From positions 682,001 to 746,000 of the forward strand of contig OZ037875.1 of NCBI GenBank assembly GCA_964035575.1: 64,000 nt of DNA, in the 5' to 3' direction. Position 1 is the first letter of the stretch, and each line of letters starts with the position of its first letter. Below the pieces are notes generated by a model. The model ran no database searches, had not been told where the DNA came from, and worked only from the letters and a program-made list of their open reading frames with translations. This document shows positions 34,940 to 44,101 of the stretch, one piece after another. The translations under genes were made by a program, and so were the position numbers. Source of the stretch: Rhynchopus sp. YZ270_cl-10. Taxonomy: Eukaryota > Euglenozoa > Diplonemea > Diplonemida > Diplonemidae.

Positions 34940-36244
34940 ATGATTGCCGACGGCCGTGCAGTGGAGTTGTTTAGAGAATACCTCCGTTTTCGCACCGTCT
35001 CCCAGGAGGGTCACCGTACTGGGGCAAATGAGGCCTGCTTCACGTTTTTGAATGATATTTGCAAGGAGCTGGGGCTGGTAACACAGCGTGTGGAGGGGAC
35101 CCACCCAAACAAGCCGGTGTTGGTGGCGACGTGGAAGGGGAGTGACAGCACGGCGCCCAGTTTGTTGCTGAACTCCCACTATGACGTGGTACCTGTCATT
35201 GACGTGCATTGGACACGCCCTGCGTGGGAGGGGCATATGGAGGAGAACGAGGCATACCCACGTGGTCCACGCATCTATGGCCGAGGCACACAGGACATGA
35301 AATGTGTTGGCATCCAATACCTTGCAGCCATCTCGCGTATGCAGGCCAGCGGCTTCGTGCCCCGTGTAGATGTTCACCTCTCCTATGTTCCTGACGAGGA
35401 GATCGGCGGTCCCGGCATGCAGCACTTCGTCAACACCGCTGAGTTCAAACAACTCCAGGTCGGCTGTGCTCTCGACGAAGGTCTCTCCAACCCCACCGGC
35501 AACACCTACACCGTCTTCTTCGGAGAACGCACCCCTTGGTGGGTCGAGGTAAAAGCAAATGGTGTGACCGGCCACGGCAGCCGCTTTATTGAAGGCACTG
35601 CAACTCATGTCTTGCATGCTTGGCTTGCGCGGGCGTTGAAGTTCCGGAAGGAGCAGGAGAAGATATTTCATGGGGATGACACCCATGGGTGTGGGCATGC
35701 GAAGTGCAAGAAGCTTGGGGATGTGACGACGGTGAACCTGACGGTGCTGCGTGCGGGGGTGACGATGGATGGTGGGGAGACCTTTGCGGTCAACGTCATC
35801 CCCACTGAGGCGATGGCTGCGTTGGACGTTCGTGTGCCCATCAACATGCCGCATAAGGAGCTGGGCGATCTCTTCACGAAGTGGTGCAGGGAGGCAGAGG
35901 AGGAATGGGGTGCGGAGGAGGGTTCCATCACCTGGGGGCAGGCACCGTACTGTGGAAAGGCACTGACCTCGCATCACCAGACCGTAACTGATGCGAGCAA
36001 CAAATACTGGACTGCCTTCAGCGAGGCAGTAGAAAGCTGCGGCGTGTCCCTCGAGAAGGAAGTGTTCCCTGCTGCCACCGACAGCAGGTTCCTCAGACAG
36101 CTCAACATCCCCGCCTTCGGGTTCAGCCCCATCAAGGACGACCCCATCCTGCTCCACGACCACGATGAATACCTCTCACGCGATGTCTTCCTTGAGGGCA
36201 TCGGGGTCTACGAGAAGATTCTCAAAGCAGTCTCCACTGCCTAA
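34940..36244 (+). CDS. ACY1: aminoacylase-1 (N-acyl-L-amino-acid amidohydrolase), M20A family
   Basis: The protein has 434 residues and no intron. It hydrolyses N-acetyl-L-amino acids to acetate and free amino acid in the cytosol, using two zinc ions. Visible M20 motifs are L-N-S-H-Y-D-V-V-P at 77-85 (metal H80, D82), I-Y-G-R-G-T-Q-D-M-K at 112-121 (bridging D119), and P-D-E-E-I-G-G at 151-157 (catalytic E153, metal E154). A-T-D-S-R-F-L-R-Q and G-F-S-P-I follow near residue 380. L-L-H-D-H-D-E near residue 405 supplies the last metal His. The dimerisation lid lies between. There is no signal peptide. The length and motif order match animal and protist ACY1 enzymes. Specificity towards particular acyl amino acids cannot be read from sequence. 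Confidence 0.95.
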   Translation: MIADGRAVELFREYLRFRTVSQEGHRTGANEACFTFLNDICKELGLVTQRVEGTHPNKPVLVATWKGSDSTAPSLLLNSHYDVVPVIDVHWTRPAWEGHMEENEAYPRGPRIYGRGTQDMKCVGIQYLAAISRMQASGFVPRVDVHLSYVPDEEIGGPGMQHFVNTAEFKQLQVGCALDEGLSNPTGNTYTVFFGERTPWWVEVKANGVTGHGSRFIEGTATHVLHAWLARALKFRKEQEKIFHGDDTHGCGHAKCKKLGDVTTVNLTVLRAGVTMDGGETFAVNVIPTEAMAALDVRVPINMPHKELGDLFTKWCREAEEEWGAEEGSITWGQAPYCGKALTSHHQTVTDASNKYWTAFSEAVESCGVSLEKEVFPAATDSRFLRQLNIPAFGFSPIKDDPILLHDHDEYLSRDVFLEGIGVYEKILKAVSTA

Positions 36245-37495
36245 TCTTTTTTTATAGAAAGCTTTAGCTTTTTTAAATGCGCGTGTCTTTTTTGTTTTGT
36301 TTTTGTCACTCAAAGTGAGGGGGAGGGAGGGGGGGTATGAGTGTTGTGTGGTTTCTAAAAAAGTTCAGCAAAATAAAAATCTTGCGTTGAACCAAATGAT
36401 GATATGGGAAAAAAAAATAGTTTTTTGCATGTGTCTTCTGGAGAGTGAAGACTGTCTGGCAGCGACACGAAACAGATTATCACATAAAACGGCCATATCG
36501 CAGCGAAGTGAGAGGGGTGTGCATGTGTGTGTGTGTTTGAAAAGAAGAAAGAAGGGAAAATAGGAAAAGGGCAATTCCTCAATATTCCACCTGATTTGGC
36601 CCGGTAGTCCGACACCGCTAAACTCTGGTCAGAAAAAAATTCAGTGGATATTGCTCGGTTGGCGAGGGGGAGGGGGTGGGGGGGGGGAAACCTAAGTCAC
36701 ATCAGATGACCCCCCTGAGGGTTGCTCCTGTGGCTTAGATGTGTGTTGTATGTGGGCTGTCTATCTTTCGCAACAGCATTTTCAGGGATTTCATTTTTCG
36801 AAAGATGTGTTGTGCACGAGAGGTCCATTCGTATTTCAAGTTTTTTTTTTGTTTGCCCCGCCATGCTCTCACGGTGGGTCATATACTCTTTTTTTTGACC
36901 GTTAAAAAGGCTGGGGTATGAGGTAGCGTGATTCGCCGAGCGAGTTGTGAACCGCCTCCGTTCTCTTACGGTACGGAACACCCATGTCCCACCCCTTTGC
37001 ATGAGCTCGACTAAAGATGTGTTTTAGCACGTTTCAACTACTCTTTGTGTTTTTATTGTTATAAAGTTTTGCTGCGCCTATTCTGTGAATTATTTGATAG
37101 TTGTTACCACTCCGTGTTGTCCCACCACCCCATGTTGTTAACGTGCTTCGAAGTTTTTCAAGTTGTACCAGTTGTGCAAAAGGTGTATTTTGTTTCCTTT
37201 CGTGAAAAAGTGTCATTTGTCATTATCACCCCCTCTTCTTGTTGTTTGATGCGTTGACGCTTTCCACAGACACACTCTCTCTCACCTGTTGGGTGGTGGT
37301 GTTGCGGAGCACGGTTGGGTGAGTGAACGACGTGACACTTTCCGCTCTCAAAGTAGTGTGCGTAATATAATAAAAAAAAATAGTGGAGTTCATCCTCGGG
37401 TGTCTACACTAATACAACCAAGTTTTCAAAAAAAAAAAAAGAAGAATACCAGAGCTCCCAAAGTGCCATTTTTTTTTTTTTTTTTTTTTTTTGTT
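36245..37495. other. intergenic, 1.25 kb
   Basis: It contains a dispersed repeat at 36904-37040 (separate entry), a TG microsatellite near 36525, and long T-runs just before the transposon cluster. ORFs are short and low-complexity. Confidence 0.5.
36904..37040 (+). repeat. dispersed repeat of about 135 bp, copy 1; possible structured RNA
   Basis: It aligns with 57378-57510. Shared cores are TGTGAACCGCCTCCGTTCTC, TTACGGT, GCATGAGCTCGACT/GATGAGCTCGACT and TTTTAGCACGTTTCAACTA. The segment CCGT-TCTCTT-ACGG forms a small hairpin in both copies. It is not a tRNA: no proper A and B boxes were found. It may be a SINE-like or ncRNA-derived sequence. Confidence 0.6.
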
Positions 37496-37874
37496 GTGGG
37501 GAACAGGGCGCGCGCTAAATCCACACCCTCACACCCGGTTTTTTCGAGGTTTTTTCGCGGTACAAAAATTTTTTGATTACACGATTTCCTTAAGAAAATC
37601 AGAGAATCCCATATTGTACAGTAAACAGTAAGGGCAGTTCAGATAGTTTTTGGACACACATGTGACCCCACCGTGGAGAGCAATCGGCTCGCGCAATCAA
37701 AAGAAAGCAGGGAAAAGGGGAAAGAAAAAAGAAAAAAGTTGGGTACCGTGCGCCTGCGGCGCTACCTGTTCCCTACCCCCCCATGATGTACTTATGTATA
37801 TTCCACCTGATTTTGACCATGTTTGCCGGTGTTTTCCGGTGTTGGCCGGTGAAGTCACGGTAATCATTAAATGG

Positions 37875-38369
37875 GTACTGTGTACTGTGTACTGTGTACT
37901 GTGTACTGTGTACTGTGTACTGTGTACTGTGTACTGTGTACTGTGTACTGTGTACTGTGTACTGTGTACTGTGTACTGTGTACTGTGTACTGTGTACTGT
38001 GTACTGTGTACTGTGTACTGTGTACTGTGTACTGTGTACTGTGTACTGTGTACTGTGTACTGTGTACTGTGTACTGTGTACTGTGTACTGTGTACTGTGT
38101 ACTGTGTACTGTGTACTGTGTACTGTGTACTGTGTACTGTGTACTGTGTACTGTGTACTGTGTACTGTGTACTGTGTACTGTGTACTGTGTACTGTGTAC
38201 TGTGTACTGTGTACTGTGTACTGTGTACTGTGTACTGTGTACTGTGTACTGTGTACTGTGTACTGTGTACTGTGTACTGTGTACTGTGTACTGTGTACTG
38301 TGTACTGTGTACTGTGTACTGTGTACTGTGTACTGTGTACTGTGTACTGTGTACTGTGTACTGTGTACT
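37875..38369 (+). repeat. heptamer array (GTGTACT)n, about 70 copies
   Basis: An uninterrupted, essentially perfect GTGTACT tandem. Because seven is not a multiple of three, all frames stay open in a 21-bp period and give artefactual ORFs of more than 300 codons. The same heptamer, inverted, makes the array at 52.9 kb. Confidence 0.98.
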
Positions 38370-38690
38370 GTGTACAGTGTACAGTGTACAGTGTACAGTG
38401 TACAGTGTACAGTGTACAGTGTACAGTGTACAGTGTACAGTGTACAGTGTACAGTGTACAGTGTACAGTGTACAGTGTACAGTGTACAGTGTACAGTGTA
38501 CAGTGTACAGTGTACAGTGTACAGTGTACAGTGTACAGTGTACAGTGTACAGTGTACAGTGTACAGTGTACAGTGTACAGTGTACAGTGTACAGTGTACA
38601 GTGTACAGTGTACAGTGTACAGTGTACAGTGTACAGTGTACAGTGTACAGTGTACAGTGTACAGTGTACAGTGTACAGTGTACAGTGTAC
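38370..38690 (+). repeat. heptamer array (GTGTACA)n, about 46 copies
   Basis: It directly continues the previous array, with T changed to A at the seventh position in every copy. The change is abrupt at 38376 with no mixed zone. This gives two homogeneous domains in one tract. Confidence 0.98.
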
Positions 38691-39068
38691 TGGCTGTCCG
38701 AAAGACCTGAAAATGACCCTTGTTTACGAGTTCATATACGGGTTCATATTTTGTGAAAATTTAAGTCACCAAAATTTTGTCCATTTTTCCGTATATCCCC
38801 CACCACAGCCCGGGATTTTCTCGGAAATGTAACATGACCCTGATTTTTCTACCCCCCTTCACATACTTCCTGTAGGTACATTTTTTTGGACCCGATATCC
38901 ATTTTTTCGGGAAATTTCCGAAAAGTTAGCGCGCGCCCTGGTGGGGAAGCCTCTTTTTTACTTTCAACGGATGTCATCCGGTGGGGGGAGGGGGGCAGGC
39001 CTCTGGGTAATTTTTCGGCCGATGTTGGCCTTGGGGGGTGGGTGGTACCCCCCCCCCCCCCCCCCACC

Positions 39069-39451
39069 GCTGTACACAGTTACACAGGGGGTGGGCCGAA
39101 GAAAAATTTTTCCGACCAATTTTTGCCCACAAAAAATCGAAAAAAAAATTTTTTTTTTTCGATTCTCCTGTGTCTGTGCGTGCTGTGATGGGGTCATTTC
39201 GCGCTCAGAAATGAGTATTTTTGACCCAAAATACATGTGTCAGTTTTTACACGATTTTTGAAAATTTCAGTCCAAAACTGACACATGTATTTTGGGTCAA
39301 AAATACTCATTTCTGAGCGCGAAATGACCCCATCACAGCACGCACAGACACAGGAGAATCGAAAAAAAAATTTTTTTTTTCGATTTTTTGTGGGCAAAAA
39401 TTGGTTGGAAAAATTTTTCTTCGGCCCAGCCCCTGTACAACCGTGTACAGA
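39069..39451. repeat. long near-perfect palindrome, arms about 180 bp
   Basis: The left arm (39069-39247) and right arm (39274-39451) are inverse copies around a 26-bp spacer. They include GACCCAAAATACATGTGTCA, GGGGTCATTTCGCGCTCAGA and a long A/T tract. The arms are flanked by a C-run on the left and a G-run on the right, so pairing could extend outward. No coding capacity is seen; mirrored ORFs on the two strands are by-products. Confidence 0.93.
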
Positions 39452-39464
39452 GGGGGGGGGGGGC

Positions 39465-40109
39465 GGGGCTGCAAGTATACGTATTATACGTATAATACGT
39501 TCCAACGTATATATACGTTGGGCTGGGGGAGGAAAAAGCTAAATATACGTTACCTATACGTTGCCCTTTGTTGTACTGTACCAGTCCCCTATGCGACGGG
39601 GGTTATCCCGGAATAAAGCGCACTTCGAGAACGGCATCTCCAAGTGCCCGGGTCTCACCCTCTCCACAAAAACGGAAGAGGAACACACATAGTGGCTTGA
39701 GGAGTTGGGGTGCAGCAGTGCACCGGCAGCAGAAGAAGGCGAAGACCTCCGCAAAGGGGGCAAAAGAGGTTGTCACCGGGCCTCTTGACGCTCATGTGCA
39801 GAGAACAATGATGGGTGCCCGCGTGATTGCCTCATGGTTGTTCTACACAGGACAACCCTGGACACCTCCTCTTCTGAGAGGTTTCAGGAGATGATCGACA
39901 CCGTGCGTCGGTTGCCGCCGCAGGCGGAGTACAAGGTGCCCTGACGGGACAAAGTCTCGGGGGGTTTGCTCGATGACGAGCACCACCGCTTTTTTGCTGT
40001 AGGAAATGGGTGCAACGTATAGATAGCGTATAACGTATACTTGAACGTATATATACGTAGCGTATATATACGTTCAAAAAGTGCCCGAGGTACGTATATA
40101 TACAGCCCC
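39465..40109 (+). mobile_element. 645-bp TACGTATA-rich segment with hAT transposase fragment
   Basis: The ends GGGGCTGCAAGTATACGTA and (inverted) GGGGCTGTATATATACGTA match at 15 of 19 positions. Each end is rich in AACGTATATATACG words and borders a G-run. The interior on the plus strand codes, in two frames, for A-R-V-I-A-S-W-L-F-Y-T-G-Q-P-W and S-E-R-F-Q-E-M-I-D-T-V-R-R. This resembles the DUF659-type N-terminal region of hAT transposases (aromatic-rich helix, then F-x-x-M-I). The coding piece (about 39780-39945) changes frame once and lacks the catalytic part. It may be a relic of the family that moved the hAT elements here, but that is inference. Confidence 0.5.
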
Positions 40110-40899
40110 GGGGGGGGGGGGGGGGGGGGGGACCCACCACCCCTAATCCGTGTTGGCCTGCCTACCCCCCAGTTAGGCTGAGGCCTGGAGGGGGGGGGTC
40201 TCCGGGGGGGTGAGCGGACAAGTTTGGTAATTTGGCAACAGGGGGGTCTAGTACAAAACCGTGGACACATGGATTTTATGAATTTTTTTTCGAATTTTTT
40301 TTTTCGAATTTTATTTATTTGGAAAGATCGGTTACGAAAACGTTCAATTCCGGGGTCGCACGATTTTTTTTATGCCTCTGTGGATGGTTAGGTGATTTTT
40401 GGCTGTGATACCCCCTTTGGGAACGTTTCTACGCAGGTTTCTTTAGGTATTCCTTAAGAAAACCTCCTCTTTGAGTCGCAACACAGTGGCGTCTCTAAGT
40501 TGGATTTCTTTTGAAGAAAGTTTTCGATTTTTCCTTTGGATTTATTTTTTACGAATCTTTCAATTCCGACCATTTTTTTATTCAGGAACATACTCCACGG
40601 TGCGCAACTTTTGGTGGAGCCGACCCCCTTTTCTGCACTGAAATCCCTATACGTTACTGTATAAAGACCCATGGGGCCTTTAAATTGACTTCTACTCCAC
40701 TAAAGTGGTCGATTTTTTTTATGGTGAAAAGCAGGGAGCTCGGAAATCCACTTCCGCTGGTTTTTGAATTTTTTTACGTCTGTCCAAAAGCCGAAAACTT
40801 CAGTTTGCCAAATTTACAACCTTCTCCGGGGGGGGAGGGGGGGGTTTCTCAAAATCGGACGGATGACATCCGTTGAAAGTAAAAAAGAGGCTTCCCGTG

Positions 40900-41240
40900 G
40901 GAAAGTGAACTGAAAATAGAAGCTGTAGAGTTTGCAATAATATATATTTTTTTTTGGGGGGTGAACAATCCCAACAAAGCACCTCCCCCACACTGTGTCT
41001 TCATTTATTATTACTACATTTTAAAGGGTGACTTACTGTGCGGCTTAGGATCATCTTACCAACCCTTTCTTTTTTCCCACCATTTTCCCCAAAATCCCGC
41101 CTCCTCCTCCCCCACCCCACCTTGCAATTTCATCTACTCAAGAATAATTTTCATTTTCTGTTTTTCCAACACATTCATCAGTACGTTACACATCCTCCTC
41201 CTCCTCTTCCTCCTTCTCCTCCCCCGCTTCCTCTCTAGAG
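40900..41240. other. intergenic
   Basis: A T-rich tract, then TTTTAAAGGGTGACTTACTG and CGGCTTAGGATCATCTTACC (41018-41060), another member of the recurrent CTTAG-type motif. A CCTCCTCCT-rich pyrimidine tract ending TCTCTAG sits 2 bp before the next ATG and may be a splice acceptor. Confidence 0.5.
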
Positions 41241-42676
41241 ATGTTCGTAAAGATAACTGGAGATGCTGAGGTGCTGGCATTGCTGCAACGTGCAAACCAA
41301 GGCTCCGCACCACCATGGCAGTTAGATCCGAGCAAGCCGCTTGGGTTTGAAAAACAATTGTCCAATTTAAAGCGCTCGCTGAGCCAAACGTATATGATGA
41401 ACCCTGGCTTGGAGGGGTTTCGTTTAAGGCTTGCTAGTAATAGCCATCCAACGGGGCAGGGCCCGGTTCTTGACCTCCGCATGACACCACAGCAGCTGGG
41501 GTTGACGCGCGAGAGTGTCATCTACATTGAGAAGCTACCTGATAAGGTGCAGCCACCTCTACCGCCGGAGCCTGCGCCGAATGCGTCATACTATTCACAG
41601 CATTCACGGTCGCAACGGTCACGCCCTGCAAATCTCTTTGAACCAGGCGCCACCTACCAACCAACTGACTACGGAGAAGAAGAGTCAAATGGTCTGCAAA
41701 ATCTGAGCCCAGAAAAGATCGACCGACTCAACCAATTCGCCGGCATGCTGAATACCTTAGACGACGCAACGGTACGCCGCATTCTAGCACACAACCCAGA
41801 TGCCGACTGCCCAACCTGCGGTCGTGAAAAGCCAGACGCACCCCCATCACAGTCCATCCCAAACTCCCGACCAAGCAAACACGCCTCACGGCATACCCTC
41901 GAAACAAACAGAGGGGAAAGACATCGTGAAAGGGAGCGGTCAATCCTGAAGGGCCAGTCGCGTGTTCACAGCAAGAATCCTCAGAGGATGCCTTCGAGGA
42001 AGGGGAAGGAGCCGCGCAGGAGGGAAAAGAGGGGTGGGGGTGGTGGGGGTGGTGGGGGTGGGGGTGAAGGTGCTGGAGGGTTCTGGAAAACGTTCGTGTC
42101 AGAGTGGGGCTCGCAGACACACTCCATAGGCGCAAATGAGCTTGTAGGGGGGGTCACAGAGTCGGAGTTGGAATACCTGTCCCAACATTTACAGCGTGTG
42201 CCATTAGAGGTATGTTGTAGGCGTGTTAAAGGTGATCATGTGGTAGTGTATCAGTAAAGGTGCTCAGGAGAGGCGACAGTCGTGTATAACCCTTTTGTTT
42301 TGTTCTTTGCATTGGTGTCGTATTTTTGTCTATTGTGTGTATTGTCACATAGTTCTCTATTGTTTCGCTCAATTTTCAAAAATAAAATATAAAATTACAA
42401 TGACCTTGTGAGGAAGTGGATCCTTATTAAGCTACCTCATGTCACTATCTGTAATCTCCTTTCTCAACTCCGTGAGATGAGTGAGGTGTCAAATGCCCCA
42501 GGTTTTCCACTACACGCTCTTTCCTTCCACAGACCTATCACAGCGGCAGACAGAAGCATCGAAGTGGTGGCACCGCCCCATATCCGTCCCGCGAGGAACG
42601 TGCCTGGTTGGATCGGGACGACATCTTCGGCGAAACTGTACGCAGTGTGGACGACAATGCGTCGGTGTTTATCTGA
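41241..42676 (+). CDS. two-exon protein of unknown function
   Basis: Exon 1 (41241-42209, 323 codons) ends at donor GTATGTTG. Exon 2 (42533-42676, 47 codons) begins after acceptor CTTCCACAG. Phase is 0 on both sides, giving 370 residues. Reading on without splicing adds only 15 residues to a nearby stop; the spliced tail (T-Y-H-S-G-R-Q-K-H-R, ending D-N-A-S-V-F-I) is better composed. Residues 1-110 look globular, with beta-rich segments loosely like a ubiquitin-fold (start M-F-V-K-I, then V-I-Y-I-E-K-L). About 110-290 is low-complexity and basic, with C-P-T-C-G and a 13-Gly run after K-E-P-R-R-R-E-K-R. About 290-323 is helical. No family is assigned; a nucleic-acid-associated role is possible from the basic region. 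Confidence 0.7.
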
Positions 42677-44101
42677 AACTCACCACCCCGGCCATTGCTT
42701 TTACCTCTCCGATTCGCTTTCAAAAGGGAAAAAAATAGTGGACATCGCACAGATTGCAACCCAACCGAGGCAACCACACTACAATAATTTATCATAAAAA
42801 AAATAAAATGTGTCTGTCTCCCTTTCTATGGTCACGCAAAAAATAATAATCTTTGCGACTTTGTTCACTTTTTGTTTAGATACACTGTTACGAGAGGGCT
42901 TTGTTTTTTCGAGTCAAATTTGCTTCGCTCTTTTGCAAGCATTTGATCTGAGTCGTTTCGATCGATTCAGATCTATGTACAGTGTGTGGTAATAATAGAG
43001 GTTGTTCCGCACCTTTTAGGTGTAGGGGATGAAGCGGGTCATGGCAATGCGAACAGAAGAGAGAAGGGGTGAGAGATACTTTAACCACCGCTAAGCTGTG
43101 ATACTACCGTAGAGTGCTGTTTTGTCGTTAAGTTGTTTTGTTTTGTTGTTGGCCGCAGGGTGCTTCTGCTTTCATCTGCATCATAGGTCAGCCTGAGTGC
43201 ATAAATGACTATTCTTTGTTGGGGTATCTTTTTATAAAGATAAGAATTAGGTGTGTAGCGCATCCTGTTGCCAAGTTTTTTTTTAATGGGGTAATGACTG
43301 TATACCTGCTTACAGCTTCCCTGTAAACCACATCCAAGCGCAACACTACGGGGTTCGATAACCCGCGGAGTGTCAGTGCCTGCGTCCCAGAGGCGTTTTG
43401 CACTATCAACTTCACTTTTTTATGAGGGGTTTTCTCATGTGTGGACCATCAAACCCAGTCCAAGCGTTCTGTGTCATTTTTTTTTTTTTTTTTTAAAGGT
43501 GTTTCTTGTTAGGTCTAAGTTGAACGCATGAGAGTACATTCGTCTTTCAAGCTTTCTCTTTGTGTATTATACTGTATCGTTTCTTGATGTTATTTTCCTT
43601 GTTTTTTTAACGTTCTCAAATCTGACTGGCAAGGCACACCCCACACACGTTCCCAAAATGTTAAACACTGAAGATTCAACTTTGTTGTGGTGAGTTTGCG
43701 CTTTTCCCACAAAGGCTTTCCCCCCCTGTTTTCTTTTCTTGTTCTCTTCGAAAAAAAATATTGGAACAGTGTTGCTTGCCTGTACAAATTGCTGCCTCGG
43801 TGTTTTTCTTCTCTTCTTTCCCCACATTTATTGCACAAAAAAGAGAATATCATTTTGTTTTTACCTACTCCCTTCCTTTTTTCTATTTTCGATTGGAGCA
43901 ATCCCAGCCTGTGGTGGGGATTGAAACTTTTTGCTGCTCCGGTACAGTTGCTTTTTTGGCTGCACAATACATGGGGGTCCCTCAGAATTGTGTTTCTTGA
44001 ATGGTTCTTTTTCTTCTTCTTCTTCTTCCCACAACACACAAACAGGGATAACACACCAACCTCTGTGAACAAACACACACCACACACTTTGTTTCAGGAA
44101 G
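42677..44101. other. intergenic, 1.4 kb
   Basis: It contains two short segments related to other intergenic places: 43145-43200 (GGCCGCAGGGTGCTTCTGCT, like 51932-51998) and 43382-43420 (like 23531-23570). A hairpin ACACT-CGGG...CCCG-AGTGT lies at about 43342-43372. The last 15 bp, CTTTGTTTCAGGAAG, look like a splice acceptor just before the NACHT gene's ATG. Confidence 0.55.

Larger units (their letters stand above)
37504..38940. mobile_element. non-autonomous hAT element carrying heptamer arrays (copy 1)
   Basis: A perfect 15-bp inverted terminus CAGGGCGCGCGCTAA (37504-37518, and inverse 38926-38940) is flanked by a perfect 8-bp duplication GTGGGGAA (37496-37503 and 38941-38948). An 8-bp duplication with CAGGG termini is diagnostic of the hAT superfamily. 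The 1437-bp body has no transposase; more than half is the GTGTACT/GTGTACA array. It was inserted 5 bp inside the left end of the outer element, so it is younger than that element. Confidence 0.92.
37499..40896. mobile_element. outer inverted-repeat element interrupted by a hAT element
   Basis: The left end GGGAA at 37499-37503, continued at 38949 after the hAT insertion, and the right end at 40860-40896 form a 37-bp near-perfect inverted repeat starting GGGAAGCCTCTTTTTTACTT and continuing TCAACGGATGTCATCCG. GTG flanks both ends (37496-37498, 40897-40899), a possible 3-bp target duplication. Without the inner insertion the element is about 1.95 kb. It holds a long palindrome, TACGTATA-rich DNA and a transposase piece. 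The superfamily is not resolved. Confidence 0.7.

Noticed and set aside
36904-37040. tRNA or C/D-box snoRNA at the dispersed repeat
   Set aside because: No cloverleaf with proper A and B boxes; the C-like and D-like boxes are too close together for a guide.
37875-38690. Interstitial telomere repeat
   Set aside because: GTGTACT and GTGTACA lack the usual T2-4AG1-3-type telomere pattern and lie inside a transposon with defined ends.
37650-38832. Long overlapping open frames of V-Y-C-V-L-C-T repeats
   Set aside because: Heptamer arrays have a 21-bp coding period without stops in all frames; these are artefacts, as are those at 52632-53231.
43342-43372. tRNA T-arm-like GGGGTTCGATAACCC
   Set aside because: The loop is one base too long and no D-arm, anticodon arm or acceptor partner is found upstream.
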